Shown: in pieces, positions 47,488-59,712 of the stretch
Layout of the letters: each line of letters begins with the position of its first letter
Position numbering within the stretch: position 1 is the first letter of the stretch
Origin: Multifurca ochricompacta
Taxonomy: Eukaryota > Basidiomycota > Agaricomycetes > Russulales > Russulaceae
Length of the DNA stretch: 64,000 nt
NCBI GenBank assembly: GCA_022496185.1
Contig: WTXG01000004.1
Span: 186,001 to 250,000 of the forward strand
Direction: 5' to 3'
Program-made: the position numbers and the translations under genes
Notes under the pieces: generated by a model
Databases searched by the model: none
The model's input: the letters and a program-made list of their open reading frames with translations, nothing else
Told to the model about the DNA's origin: nothing

Positions 47488-48769
47488 TGCCTCCCCCCTG
47501 TGTCTCGCCCCCGAATATTTCTGCAAATGCACCACCTATCTCCTTCAGCATGTCTTGTGTCACAACTCCCCTTCCCTCTTTTTCAAACCCTCGTCGTGAC
47601 GTTGTCCGAGTTACCATGCTCGCACCGATCGCTGCCAGGATTGGCATACGGGATACAGATATCGAACTGTCCCCGAAAGCGCCGCTCTCATAGCATTTGG
47701 CCCACGCTAAGAACGCCCCAACGCTCCCGCTGAGAATGTCACCTTGTCCCCACAACGCTTCATCCCTCCAGGGGTGTCCACGATTACAATCTCATTTTGC
47801 TCACCCTCGTCCGGTGAGATTTTTGAAGCCTCATGGGCTGCTCGAGAGTTTGCGCCTTCGGTGTTGGTCGCGATGATATCCGACTGACCCTTTTGAAGAA
47901 TGGTAACACCACCCAGTACCTTTGACACCGACGATGCCCTTTCTTCCGGTGGTGTGTCGGGATCAATGCCCTAATAACTAGAGTCACTTGATCAACTTCG
48001 AATGGCATATATGACGCTGCACGTACAGCTTGCTCACTCAGCCGTTCAAATTCCACGACGTTAGGCGTAAGGACCGCACGCCTGTACCCCCTGATAAGGT
48101 CTAACTGGCCTCCAACCACATAGAGACCATCGGCGTCGAGTACAAGGAACATGCCCTGTTCCTTGGCAATGCCGAGGGCAAGACGAGCGAAGGTTTGCAT
48201 GTACTTTTCCCGACCAAGTCCTGGGCCGATGACAAGGACATGCAAGCGAGAGAGCAATGCAGCAAGCTCTCCTCGCAGCGCCTCCGGGGGCCTGCGTGGG
48301 TGATGTCCATGTGTGAGGTTTTACTGATTGCATAGTCTCATGGATGACGTACGTCTCTTCACGAAGTATTGGGTGGACAATAAGATCCGGGGAGTAAGAT
48401 TTAATGGCATTCGCGGCCGTCGGAGAGCAAATGACATGAGAGAGGTCGACACCCTGAGCGTAATTGAATGCATGTTTAGAAGCCAGTCCGATCGTAGGCA
48501 CGTACTACTCGCTGTGCGGAGATAGCAGCAAAGAACGGTGCCCCAGTGTAGCTGGGCTCCGTTACGATATTATTGCGTGCTCTTGGATCAGGGAACGTAC
48601 TCTAGTGCACCTCCTAATACTCCAACACGACCTATGTCATATAAGACGGATGGGTGTATGTGGCTAGTTGGGGTTGGGTTGACATACCTGATTGCCCTTT
48701 GCGAAGCGTCCCGTTCAGAGGTGGTATAATTTGTCGTATCTGCTCAAAGACGGCTTTGGGGACTGGCAT
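47480..48769 (-). CDS. ATP-dependent (S)-NAD(P)H-hydrate dehydratase (one suspected -1 frameshift)
   Basis: Metabolite-repair enzyme of the ribokinase-like fold that converts hydrated NAD(P)H back to NAD(P)H. The start is [20 protein letters not shown] at 48769. Spliced exons give [101 protein letters not shown] and [12 protein letters not shown], then PGGMKRCG and [18 protein letters not shown]. The last two pieces are in different frames; a single G lost from a G-run at 47748-47751 explains this. The joined motif [10 protein letters not shown] is the family's nucleotide/active-site signature. About seven exons with introns near 50 nt. Confidence 0.92.
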
Positions 48770-49063
48770 TTCTCGGTGGTTGATGATCAAACAATTAAGG
48801 ATGATTTATCATTCACTCTCCACCGTCCACCGTGGCTGGACGTCTGTAACTAACCCGGCCCGGTGCAGCTTAATCCTCACAACCTGCTTGATAGCATCGA
48901 TGACAACCAATAAGATACGAAAAATAGTGCGATGACATCCCCATGAATGCGTCTATCTGTAGCGAAGGACGGTTGATAACACAGATCCTGTCCCTGTCAA
49001 ATGTCATGGTCTTTCGCGCATGGTCGCCTCTTAATATATAAGACGACGGAGATCAGCGACAAC

Positions 49064-50270
49064 TCAGGAAAGTAAGACCACAGACGCACTGAAAAATTCA
49101 TACGAAAGCCAGCACAATGCGTTGCTTGGCATGTGCGTGACTACGCGCGGTGTAAATCCCCTCGAAAAACCCCGTAGCCCATCTCGTCGCCAGATAATTC
49201 TGAGCGCATCCAGCATGCCTCGACAATGCCTGATCTCTTGGTCGGCGGAAGTACCCCTTGTCTGCAATAGAGTCTTTGCAACGTCGAGAGGGGTCGTGAG
49301 ACCTGCAGCTACACCGCCAGCAACTCCTCCGGCGACGATGTGGGACAAAGGGGAATATTCGCCTCGGGGGTTCATGAGTTTTTTCACGTGTTCGTAAACA
49401 GTGAACTGGGCAGCGGTGAAGGGCACGGTCATGGTGAGTGTCGTTGGGTATGAGACGTAGAAAGCGGATAACCCTTCGTTGCGAAAAACGGTGCTTGCAC
49501 AGGTGAACATGGAGCGAAACTCAGATTGGTGCACTTGCATTCGTTGTTTTATGACTGTGGAAGACGTGAGCCCAAGTCGTCGCACATGCGAGAGATCAGC
49601 CCACCGTCAAAGGGGTTCATGAGTGCGTCGCTGGCTATTGTTGCTGAAGCACCTGCAAGAGCTAACGAGACACCGGGTCAACGCTTGTAGAACCAACTCT
49701 CCGAAGGAGGTAAGGAAACTCACGCGCCGACAACCACTGATTCGCGTTTCCTTCTCGATTGCCACCAGTCAGCTCTTTGATAGCCTCGTACGTTCCAAAG
49801 TGAACGGCATGTGCTGGGCCAGCCCCCATAATCACCGAGGACACGCCCCGCCATAAAGTGCGCACACCCTCGGTAGAGGATATCCGCGTGAATGCGTTGC
49901 CGATACCTGTGTACACCGCTGCTGGTGAGGTGGCGAAAACTTGCATGCGTGTCTGTATCTCAGGCCAGTAAGAATAGGTTATTCAACCCGCGGATGAGAC
50001 AAAGAAGCCCACCTTAATGCTGTCAACGGGGAACATCACGGAGTGCTCCGTGATGCCAGCCTATAAGAAAAAGTCCTAAGCTCTGACCATTCAGCCCACT
50101 CGAAAAACAGAAGAAACTTACGAGAGCACCCGCGAGCATGTTGACCTGTAAAGGTGCACGAAATGTCAGACAAAAAGGATCGCGCAGCTTGCAATTTGGA
50201 GATGGGGGCCGTGACGTACGCCCAAACCGGCATTGGGGGACAAAGCCTCGTAATCGTCTTCTTCAACCAT
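49064..50270 (-). CDS. Mitochondrial carrier, mitoferrin (Mrs3/Mrs4)-like
   Basis: Six-span inner-membrane carrier of the type that imports iron into mitochondria. The start is MVEEDDYEALSPNAGLG at 50270, then VNMLAGALAGITEHSVMFPV. All three carrier signatures P-x-D-x-x-K are present: FPVDSIKTRMQ, NPFDVIKQRMQ and TPLDVAKTLLQ. The pseudo-threefold repeat is clear (WRGVSSVIMGAGPAHAVHF, FYVSYPTTLTMTVPFTAAQF, SRGFTPRVVTHMPSNALCW). The EHSVMFP segment after the first GxxxG is characteristic of the Mrs3/4 branch, so iron transport is a reasonable inference. Six exons, no frameshift. The start is supported by a leader (gaaaagaATGG) and family length. Confidence 0.92.
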
Positions 50271-50935
50271 TCTTTTCAAATTAGAGTTGAATCGCTTGAG
50301 ATGAGGAAGAGAGAAAAGGCTGGTGCGGAGGTATGTAAAGAATTAGAAGGTAGAAGGATGATAATTTTGGGGAAACGCGGTGGGCGTCGTCAACAGAAAG
50401 ACACTTGGAACTGATCGGGTACCAGACGTCTTTTGGTCTCAGGCTTCAGGTTCCCTTGCCTGCCGAGTACTCTGCTCAGTTTCAACGTGAATGTGAACGA
50501 GCTCGAACCGAATAATGACCTCTGCCGTACGAGTGCGGAGTTTGGATAACAACTCACTGCCTGCGCGTACTTATTACGCGTGCGTCCGGCGGCCAATAAA
50601 GGAATAGAATAATTTGATTGCAGGAGGTCGAGGTCGAGGTTGAGGTATATAAGTAAGTAAGTGACTAATGACCCTCACGTAGTCGTTCGTCTCGTCTCGC
50701 AGTCTCGCAGTCTCGCAGCAGAGATGGCAAGTTTCGCACATCAACTTATCCCTTTCCAATTGTCAATTCAAGTCACCATCGATAAAGTGAGACTATCCAA
50801 TCCGCTTTCCTTCTTTTAGAAATTCCCAGAGAAGTGAATAACGTTTCATGCTCCCACTCGTACAGGTCCGCCTCGTACAACATGCGCCCAAGCAACTTCA
50901 GCACTCCTCGAACATTGGACAGATACCAGTCAGTG
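50271..50935. other. Intergenic region upstream of the carrier gene
   Basis: Between the carrier start and the phosphoribosyltransferase stop, both on the minus strand. It has short tandem motifs (GGTCGA repeats near 50624-50640, AAGTAAGT near 50650-50660, TCTCGCAG three times near 50696-50717) and a TATATAAG near 50645. No gene is seen. A long shadow frame at 50773-51003 overlaps the real last exon of the phosphoribosyltransferase. Confidence 0.5.
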
Positions 50936-52081
50936 TCATACTTTTTTCTGCGCGAGCGCGAGTCGATCGTGCTCTTCAATGTCTCTGCAGAGCCGACCAG
51001 CACATTAGCCTTGAGTGTGATGGGTGAGAACTGAACTTATCACCTTGCTTCCCACGGATAGTCGAGCCTGGGTAAAAATCTGAGTGAGCCCTATCGATTT
51101 TCAGGTTAATCAACAGCTTACTCACCATATGTCTTCCACGTCCTCACCTGCGTAGTAACTACGACGATAGTTTCAGAAACAGGTACTCTCGTATCTGCCG
51201 ATGGAACCTACGGTATATCCGATGGGATTGAGCCCAGCTTGGTCTTCAGCTTGTTGTGAACGACAAAGACTGCGAATTGGCTCTTCGCGTCATCGCGTTC
51301 ATGTTCTGGCAATAGCTGTATTGCTTTCTCCACATCCTTTCGGAGTTCGGAAACCGCATATCTGATCCAAATTTACCAATCTGCAATCTGATATGCACGT
51401 GCTGCTAATCGTACTTACTGTAGGGTCTTCCTCGAGTCATCAACCTCGTCCTGCAATAAGACATGACGATGAATTTGATACTTGCTAAATAAGACAAGAT
51501 ACACATACCACAATCAAGACACGCTTCCTAAGTAGAATTTCCCCAGCCTCTGGACTGTCATGGGATCATAAGTTCAGACACGAAGATGCTTTTGCGAGGC
51601 GCATTGTGTGGAGGAGGGCGCAACATACAGCCATTGAGTCCGGATGACTTGACTTCCGATCGCTTCGGCAGCTAAGCCGGGGACCTCTTCGTACAAAGAT
51701 AGGCCATTGCAAAGATGGGCACATTTCTGTGCGTGTTGGGTCGCTTCAAGAATGTTCGCTGGGATATTTGTTAGCCCTCGACCTCTCAAGATCGCAGGTA
51801 ATGACGGCAAAGGGTCCACAAACCATAAGACGCGCAGGAAAGAATCCTCTAACGAAAAGAATCAAAACCTACGCGGCCTATGGAGAAATATAGGGTACTG
51901 ACCCACCGCCTGGGGGTCAATTATTTTATAAGAAGAGCTACGGACTCAGATTGGAATGAGAATTCCTACCAATAGCAATCATGATATCCGGGTTGAATTC
52001 TGCGATATCTTTTGCTGAGTGTTTGATGATATTATGAACTTCATTATAAGTAATACGAAAATGCTCTGGTTCAATCGCCAT
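50936..52081 (-). CDS. Hypoxanthine/xanthine phosphoribosyltransferase (yeast Hpt1-like)
   Basis: Purine-salvage enzyme that adds phosphoribose from PRPP to hypoxanthine, guanine or xanthine. The start is MAIEPEHFRITYNEVHNIIK at 52081, then AKDIAEFNPDIMIAIG, PARILR-type flexible loop region, SQVIRTQWL, the PRPP-binding motif RVLIVDEVDDSRKTLQ, AVSELRKDVEKAIQLLPEHE, GEDVEDIWLDYPWEARDIEE and the end HDRLALAQKKV. About eight exons. The last exon is correctly placed only when the acceptor at TCTGCAG is used; a longer shadow frame crosses it. The order and spacing match the Hpt1 family and no frameshift is required. Divergent from RPC53. Confidence 0.92.
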
Positions 52082-52260
52082 GAGACAATTAATGATCAAG
52101 TCAAGCCTGAAGCCTGAGATTTAGCAATTGGGCATTTGGAGAGGAGAACCCCCCCCCCCCCCTCTCCCGGAAATCACGTGATATTAATTCTAGCGAGGAC
52201 AAGGATCAGCGAAGAGCTAGAGTAACAATCACCAGCCAGTGGCAGTGACAACAAAGCACA
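52082..52260. promoter_or_regulatory. Bidirectional promoter, phosphoribosyltransferase / RPC53
   Basis: A 179-bp gap between divergent ATGs. It contains a run of 14 Cs (52149-52162) and a CACGTG within TCACGTGA (52174-52181), about 85 bp from each start codon. Confidence 0.6.
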
Positions 52261-53826
52261 ATGTCCGGAATACAGGTCCATCAAATACAGGAAAGGCTAT
52301 AGCAAGCCTTGCCAAGATGCCCTCAGACACTACCAGATCAGGTACCCAGAAGATGAAGTTTGTTCCTACTCTTCCAGTTAGACGGAAGAAGGAGTACGTC
52401 CTGCAACGATCAGTGGTGCATACTTTCCTCATGCTAATGTTCCAGGGAAGTGAAGCAAGTCAGTGCGACTTGATTCGCACACAGATTCGCTTAATTCGTT
52501 AACAAACCGATCTGAAGGAGCCTGAAGCACAACCTTCAAACAACCCACCATCTGATCGTAGCATCCGAGGGCAAGGGCGTGGTCGTGGACGTGGTGACTC
52601 ATCGCGAGGTGGCCGTGGAGCTGCGCCTTCGCGCCCTCCTCCGCATGAGATGACGGCAAGTGGACCGTTCGCAATGGGACCGTCACAAGCCGGTTCATCT
52701 GCTTGGCGTAGTGGTCCACGCATCTCTGCGACACCTTTTACGACCCGGGGTCCTGCCGACATTACAGCGCTCGGTGCGAACCTCACGAAAGCTGCCGCTC
52801 CGGCCCTCAAGAAGGAGCCTGCTGAGAGGGACGAGCGTGTTAATGATGACGCTGAAGTGTATTCCGACCCGGATGACGGGGTAGAGGTCGTGGATATGAG
52901 AGATGTACAAACGATGGACTGGATGGCTCCTGAGAGTCTGAAGTGGGAGAGACGTCGTGGAAAGACGAAGAAGCAGACAGTGAAAGTTAAAGGGGAGGAA
53001 GAGGTACAGGCTCAGATCAAAGGGAAAGGTGCGTGACCCTCTCGATAGGTTGTCCGAAGAACCTGATTCTCTTCTCCCCACAAGCGAAGCAGGAGCTGTT
53101 GGCAGCCGAGGGGTCACCTGCTGTAGATGACGTAGGAGATATCAACCTGGCCAATGCCCTGGATCTCAGTGAAAATGAAGAAGAAGAAGAGATGGAAAAT
53201 ATTATCAATGACTTCGCACAGAGCAGAGAAGTGAGCCGATGCGCTCCTCGGGTCCTCATCAACTGATTCACACTTGTGAAGGACCAAGGCTTTCGACAAG
53301 AGCGTCTCTATTTCTTCCAGTTTCCCTCACCTTTCCCTACGTTCACCTCGCGATCGTTACCACAATCTGACTCAGGCGGCGGAAGAAGCAACGTCTCCGA
53401 GAGCCAGGGTAAACGCGTCTCATTCTCAGACGATACGAAGCCTCCTGCGTCTGTACCTGAAGACGTGGATAAGGAACAACCACCCGCACACGTTGATGGT
53501 GTGATCGGGCAGCTCGAGATATACAAGAGCGGCGCGGTCAAGATGCGACTCGCGAACGGTATCCTTCTCGATGTAGGTGCTATCTTACTATTCCTTTTTT
53601 ATTTGACCAATTTGCTCAGGTAACGGCTGCAACGCAATCTTCGTTTCTGCAGCAAGCCGTGCATGTCGACCGTGCAAGCAAAAATTTTCGCGTGCTCGGC
53701 GAGGTCAGCAGACGTTTTGTCGTTACCCCGGACATCGATTCTCTCCTCGCGGCCATGTCCCAGGCAGACGGGCCAGCGATCGCAAAGTTTGAAACGGATG
53801 GCTTGCTTTCAATGGACATAACATAA
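52261..53826 (+). CDS. RNA polymerase III subunit RPC53/RPC4
   Basis: Subunit of the TFIIF-like RPC37-RPC53 heterodimer of Pol III, needed for initiation and termination in the nucleus. Blocks: KMKFVPTLPVRRKKE, an RGG-rich stretch (GQGRGRGRGDSSRGGRGAAP), EVYSDPDDGVEVVDMRDVQT, MDWMAPESLKW, NLANALDLSENEEEEEME, RQERLYFFQFPSPFP and the C-terminal domain VIGQLEIYKSGAVKMRLANG, VLGEVSRRFVVTPDI, ending LLSMDIT. The frame from the ATG at 52261 (MSG) joins to TGPSNTGKAIASLAK only if one base is missing near 52267-52271. Otherwise translation would start at the internal ATG 52318. An intron with donor GTGCGT and acceptor CCACAAG resolves an apparent break near 53030. Six or seven exons. Confidence 0.92.
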
Positions 53827-54027
53827 GAGTAGAATATACATATGAAGAATGTGTGAACGCCACAACTCGGCGGTGCCAAATTAATGCCAAGCATACGGGG
53901 ACGTAGGTTAATAACAAAGAACGACAAAAATATACAAGACTAAACCATCAGATAGCCAGGGAAAGCTGCGTAAAGATTACACGTCGAAGAAAATAATCAG
54001 GAATTATGCGTCCATGAACAGCCTATG
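53827..54027. other. Convergent 3' intergenic region
   Basis: Between RPC53 (plus) and the Zn2Cys6 gene (minus). AT-rich, no gene. Confidence 0.5.
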
Positions 54028-57000
54028 CTATATCCTCTGAATTCCCAAATCATCGACAAACTTCCACCACATCTCATCATGTGGAATCTGGGGCGTTCGA
54101 GTATCTGTTCCATTATCCATGAGAACGTCTTGGAATTGCTGCAACTGTGGATATTGACTGTACTGCATTGGCTGCGGGGGGATCGAAGCCAAACCAAATG
54201 CTTCAAGATCGAAATCCAGGATCTCCTCTTCCGTTGGTATCCCTACCAACAGGTTCTGCTGTTGTTTACCGTTTTGTAGCGGGGCAAATTGAACACCCTC
54301 CGAAGATACCGGATAAACATTTTCGATAGAGGGAAGCAGGGAATGTTCCTGCGGTACGAACAATGGGGACCTGAAATCTGGCACTCTTTGAGTGGGGGTC
54401 GCATCCTGGGCCGTGGAGTACGTAAGTCCAAATTGCGACTGCTGGACCACATCTGGAACGGACCCCGCAGATGGAATCGATCCATATGAAATCTGCCCCA
54501 TTGCCTGCGTGTCTGGCTGGTGTGGGGGAGAGGACCCGTTGCTTGAGTATGCAAGAGGAGAGTGATGGGACAGAGAGAGTGGGGAGTGCGAAGATCGTTG
54601 TGGATGTACTGAACCCGTTGAGATATCTCCTGACAGTGTTGAGTCGGGGGAGGGCGCGTTGCTTCCATGGGGACTATTCGAAGGCGATTTGTTGATGACA
54701 CCACCCTTGGTGCCGCCAAATGCTGAGAGATCATGGATATCATCAGGTAGGTTAAGCGGAAGGACGGCCTGATGTCCCCCGCTTATTGTAGCACAATAAG
54801 CGGAATATGTATGATGAGCGCGGCTTCGAAGTCTTTCTAACATCGGCTACAAATAGTGTTGAGTTAGTGAAGTTACAATGCCTTAAATAAAAGACTACTT
54901 CATACCATAGTTGCGGCTGGACGACATAGCCTTGACCCTTCCTCGTAGACAGCCAAAGACTGGTCGAGCAGTGTTAAAGCACTGCGAGCGAGCTTGGAGC
55001 CCGGGCTTTTGACCACAATTGCCCCAAGTAGAATCTCAGCATCCGGTGAGTGGGGGCATCTCGAGATAGTTTGTACAAGCCTACCGATGATGTGTAAAAA
55101 CTAGACCAAAAGAACCAAACGCGGCCAGCCACCCTTGGATGTGCGGATGTAAGGCTTTTCAACCCGTTGATCAAGATATTCGCGCTGCGGTAAACCGTAA
55201 CCACGGATTGACCGTACTCATGCTGAATAGGATCCGGTGAGTCACGTAATGCTTCGGCAAACCAGCACCTGTGAATGTATATGAGGTCTGTAGAATGTTA
55301 TCAGTGACGTAACCTCAAATGATGGAATGACTCAAGAGATACACACTGGACTCGCGCTCGCACACGGGGAAGAATTGCTGCATAGCAAGATTAGGATTGG
55401 TGTCCCAGTCTCGGCCGCCCGCCTCATGTGCAGGAGAAAAAAGATGGGCAGGTAACGGGAACGACCGGATGCGCTTGTCCAATTCTAGCAGCGATGAATA
55501 GCTTGCCTGGTGGACAGAAAACGCGCGCTGTACGGATACTGAGAGACAAGCTGCGGAGTAGCGGAACTTCCATGAATGGACTGATGAGGGGTCCGGATTA
55601 GACTTGAACAGAGTATGCCACAGAGCGCAAGTGCTCACAGCCAAGTTCAAGGTTACCAGATGGTAACAGATACGGATCGAGATCTCGTGGGAATCGACAA
55701 TCTGAGTGTGTGAGATTGAGTGTAGGGGGTCGCCCATGCAATACGGACTACCAGAGGAGAACACATAAGTGGCGTTGGACAAATTGTATGGCACTCACGG
55801 CCCAGCACTCCCAGGTAAAGAACTCCCAAAAGATGGTCCGACGTCGTTGGACTTCCTCTTCGCTGAGATTCCAGCCCGCGCTATCACGCTCTGAATGGCA
55901 TTTAGATCCAATGGCAGCGAAATCGCAAATGCGCTTACGTAAACCAATCTGATGGCAGCCTAGTTGTCAGACTGACTTGATCAAAAGGAAGGGGTGAGAC
56001 CAGCCTACCATGTGAATAACTTTAGTGCATAGCCCATTGAGAAGCCATCTACGTTCGTTACCCGATCGATCGGTCAAAAAGAGGAAGTGTGCCATCATGA
56101 GCAACGCTTGGGCTGAGGCACATGTCGCACCACCAACGATGGATTCCAATGAGAAGGTCGCGCAAGCAAAGGCGTGATACTGCTCCGCTATAGTTCTTGC
56201 GTTCGGGTGAGAGTCAAAGAGTGCACCAGTGCTCAGGACCATGAAGAATACCGAGAGCCGATGGGGCTCGAAGCCGATCAAAGAGATCACGCCGTTTGTA
56301 GAGGAGTAGAGTGGCTCCAGGATCGCATGCTCGAGGTCAGGGCGTGGGACCGGGTCGAACCTACATCCCCTCTATTAGCAAAAATATAATGACCGGAAAC
56401 CGAAGAACTCACAACCAAGCTGCATTAAGGTAGTACAGGTTGGCTAATTCATTAGCCCGTTCACGAAACGGGATGTATTCAACAAAGTCGGCCATCATGT
56501 GAGCACAATCACGGAGTCCAAATGGAAATGCGTGAACAAGCTCCAGGATTTCGTAGGGCAAACCCAAGTACTTTGGTTCCTGGATGGTGCATGAATCGTT
56601 TGCTTCGACTTCCTACCCGGAAACCTCTCAGAAATGTGTTGGGGAGACAAGCAAAGGAACAGCTCACTGGCATGAGGTTTTGTAAGAACTGCGAGCCAAA
56701 TATGAGCTCTGTGTTTGTGGGTCGAAAAGAAACTGTACCTCTGCACCCGCTGTCTCACCGTAATATTGGGCTTTCCCTTCCCCATCGATGGCAAGAGAGC
56801 CCAAACTCATGGACACACTATCCAGATCTGATTCATACTTGACATCGCCTGGTTCAGCGTCTTTCAATGGGTCCTGGGAGATAGTGTCATCCCCATTACT
56901 GGAGAGAGGTAAAGAATCATGTGGTGCACGGGCCAGGGTTGCCTCAAGCTGCTTTATCCTGGCGGACATGATTTTGACTTGCTCGGTGAGCCTCTGTGCA

Positions 57001-57457
57001 TGAGCCATTAAAACCCTTCACAGAAAAGGGTAATTAGTGAAAATGCAAAGGATTAGATGCATGGCTCACTTGTTTCCCTTGGTGGCGGCCAAGGTTCCTG
57101 CATAGCAAGATGATAAGGGCGGCCATCCCAACCGGGGAATGAATACTGACCATCTGGGCAGATGGCGGCACAACCTCTTCTGATGCACGACTGGCAAGGA
57201 AAGGTCCTTTGTTGAGGCCGAGGTTGGAATACGCTCATCTTCAACGACTACTTAAGAGAACGCACCTGTCACACTTGAGCTTCGACCTGACAACCCAACG
57301 AGTTCGGGTCGGTTTTGGTGCTTCACAGTGAGCCAGAGGTACAAATTTGGAACTATGTGTGATTGACAGACCTCCTGCATTCAGCGCACGATAGGCCTGG
57401 CTTCCCTTTGCGGGACTCTACTATTGTGGAAGTCGCAGATGGCACAGAGGCACTCAT
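54028..57457 (-). CDS. Zn(II)2Cys6 transcription factor with fungal-specific TF domain
   Basis: Nuclear regulator; target genes unknown. The start is MSASVPSATSTIVESRKGK at 57457. The binuclear cluster is spread over three small exons: CAECRR, SKLKCDR and TFPCQSCIRRGCAAICPDG, giving all six cysteines. Next come a coiled-coil dimerisation stretch (HAQRLTEQVKIMSARIKQLE), an acidic linker, and the fungal-specific TF domain across about 56,700-54,850 (for example FPLG..DCAHMMADFVEY, GFEPHRLSVFFMVLSTGALF and ALLMMAHFLFLTDRSGNERR). The C-terminal region is Ser/Pro/Gln-rich (SPSNSPHGSNAPSPDSTL, NGKQQQNLLVG), probably an activation domain, ending DEMWWKFVDDLGIQRI. Ten or more exons; internal boundaries were not all resolved. 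Confidence 0.88.
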
Positions 57458-57939
57458 GTTCTCAAATGGCTCTTAGGTACTTAAAGGCAGAAAAAGACGC
57501 TTATTAAAGGAACGAGCGAGATAACAGTTAGCAAGAAACTCAGAGCTGGAGACAGAGCAAGGCAGACAAAGAAAAGGGCGATGTGTTGAGAAGGAGACCT
57601 CGTTGGGGTTGAGGATGGGCGGGTGGGAGTACAGTTACCAGGGCAAACGGATTCCACAAGAGCTCCGAGGTCCAAATAACCCCGGGCGCTGTTGACTTGA
57701 TTGAATGAGTTGAGGCTCACTGTGTCCGGGTTTAGTTAGACTGAGAGTATGAAGGGATGATAACCGTATAGGCTGAGAGGAACAAGAATTATAATAATCA
57801 TTAATCAGAATCAGATCTTTCCAATTCCCAATTCTTCTGAGGCCCCCTCCTCGTCGAATATAGCGTCATCCATATGGCAGAAAGGTCATGCGACATTTTC
57901 ATAACAAGTGGGTGGTATATAACGCAAGGGCGACATAGA
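57458..57939. other. Intergenic region upstream of the Zn2Cys6 gene
   Basis: Promoter of the Zn2Cys6 gene and 3' end of the F-box gene, both minus strand. A 79-codon frame (57481-57720) with a hydrophobic end is present directly upstream of the TF start. It lies where the 5' UTR should be, and I do not support it as a gene. Confidence 0.5.
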
Positions 57940-59712
57940 TCAGCAAACGGTGCATCCCTTGTCATAAACGACAGTGGTGGGCTTGGTATCCACGGTCATC
58001 TGGATGTTCCCCATCAGTACCTCATTCCGCATTCGTAGATCCTCGACCTCCTTCTCAATGTCCCGTCTATGCACTTTCTCCTCTTTCCGCAGCTGTAAAA
58101 GTAATGGCAGGGTCTTCGTCACTTCCCCCCATCTACGACAACGTTCCCGGACCGTGATCCTATACTCAGATGACCTTTTATATAGTTCTGTGCTCCACGA
58201 AACACCCGAATGAATGACCACCCTCTCATTGTCCGAGAAAAGATGCGACAAGAACAGGGCCACTGGTACCTGATCAAGTCCGATGGGGGATACTCCTATA
58301 TTAAGCACTCGAAGACATTGAAAAACCCGCGTCTTGGCTAGAAACTGTCCTTGTGATTGATACGCTCCAACGCCGTCAGCGTCCAGATATATACCAAGAT
58401 GAAATAGATTAGGAAAGTTCTGGGAGATGGAAAATAATGAATGGAGCGTGAATCCAGGCTTCGTGAGCAGTAATGGTTCCGGGTTCAAAACGAGGAATTC
58501 GATAGCTGGGAGAGCCGCACCAAACTCCGACAAGTCAACATCGGAGATTTGCAGGGGTAGATTGTGACGCAATTCAAGGCGAACAAGTTGTTTGAGCGAA
58601 AGGATCGGGTGGAAATGTTCCAGCAACAATGACTGGCAAGCTGTTTGTTCTTCAATACTGACTATTATGTCCATCGCAAACACTTCCAACGTAGGATAGT
58701 ATCGGGTCACATCGGCGAGAAATTCTTGCACAGCAAAGGGGTTCTCCGGATATACACTTTCCACTGAAAGATTCTTGAGTCGCGGAAGTAACACCCCTCC
58801 AGTGAGGTAAAGACGTATATCTTCTAGGGTGGAATGAAGACAGAGGTCGTAAAGCATGGGAAAAGCGCCCTCCTCTGGTGTGCATCCCATTGTAGGGGTG
58901 ATAGGGCACCGCACACCACCTAAATTATCGAATCGAACGATCTTGAGGTCAGGTAGCAACGACAACGTCTTCAAGACTTGACCGTCAAGAGCATCCTTAG
59001 GCAAGGTTATCTCTTGTATCTTTCGTAAACTAGATAAGAGCTGCTGGAGCGACTGGTCATAGTCTAGATCGCGATACCCATCTGTACACGCGCATTTTAG
59101 AGAGAGAAGGGATGGCATGCGTCCGATGACATCCGCGGCCAATGAACGTGCATTGTCATGTTCAAGATTGAATGCGAATTCTGTGACTTTATCATGCATG
59201 AAGAGGATCGCGTGCTGAGAAATTGAGGCAGTATCCCAACGCAGGCGTCGTAAATTTGGGAGTATCTCAAGGGTGGTGCGTGTACGTGCAATGTCATCAA
59301 AGACACTGTCTGCGAGGCTCCTGGCCTTCTCGGATGAGTTGGCGCCGAAATCGAGGGAACGCACACGGCGAGCATAGGGGACAAAGTGCGCCCAATCACT
59401 TGGGGTTGGAGTTCGGCGAAATTTCTGTAAAATCAAGGGGGAGAGCTCGAAACTTGCAGCCGGGGGTCACTTGAGCTGACGCACGTAATACTCATGCTCC
59501 CCTCGGCGATGCAGGGGCGCGAGAAGTTGGAGGAGGTGATATATATCATCTACGTCTCGCCAAAGATGATCCAAAGCCACTTCACGCCAGGTCCTACAAA
59601 CGAGGGCATTTGAAGCGTTTGATGCTCGCGTTCCAAAGCTGAAAATAATTTGTAGGAGTTCTGGGATGGCCAGGACGCGGTGCGTAGTAGATTCGTAGCC
59701 TATTGAAGGCAT
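57940..59712 (-). CDS. F-box / leucine-rich repeat protein
   Basis: Second member in this window of the Agaricomycete F-box/LRR family, a presumed SCF adaptor. The start is MPSIGYESTTHRVLAIPELL at 59712, then the F-box core (IIFSFGTRASNASNALVCRT, WREVALDHLWRDV). One intron with donor GTGCGT (just before 59490) and acceptor TTTTACAG joins EHEYY to KFRRTPTPSDWAHFVPYARR, the junction typical of the family. Leucine-rich segments continue to about residue 480 (LPNLRRLRWDTASIS, LPDLKIVRFDNLGGV, LKQLVRLELRHNLPLQ). A charged coiled-coil tail follows (RKEEKVHRRDIEKEVEDLRM) and the end is KGCTVC, resembling a C-terminal Cys motif. No frameshift. Confidence 0.85.

Noticed and set aside
50773..51003. 76-codon minus-strand frame starting MLVGSAETLKS
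   Set aside because: It overlaps the true last exon of the phosphoribosyltransferase in another frame (RDIEEHDRLALAQKKV), which matches the family.
53017..53060. Apparent frameshift in RPC53
   Set aside because: An ordinary intron (GTGCGT to CCACAAG) joins KGKG to AKQELLAAEG in frame, so no base loss is needed here.
57481..57720. 79-codon frame upstream of the Zn2Cys6 gene with a hydrophobic tail
   Set aside because: It lies in the expected 5' UTR/promoter; no homology and no introns.
59427..59490. Apparent base loss at the F-box gene exon junction
   Set aside because: Using the GTGCGT donor eight codons earlier gives a clean phase-0 join typical of the family.
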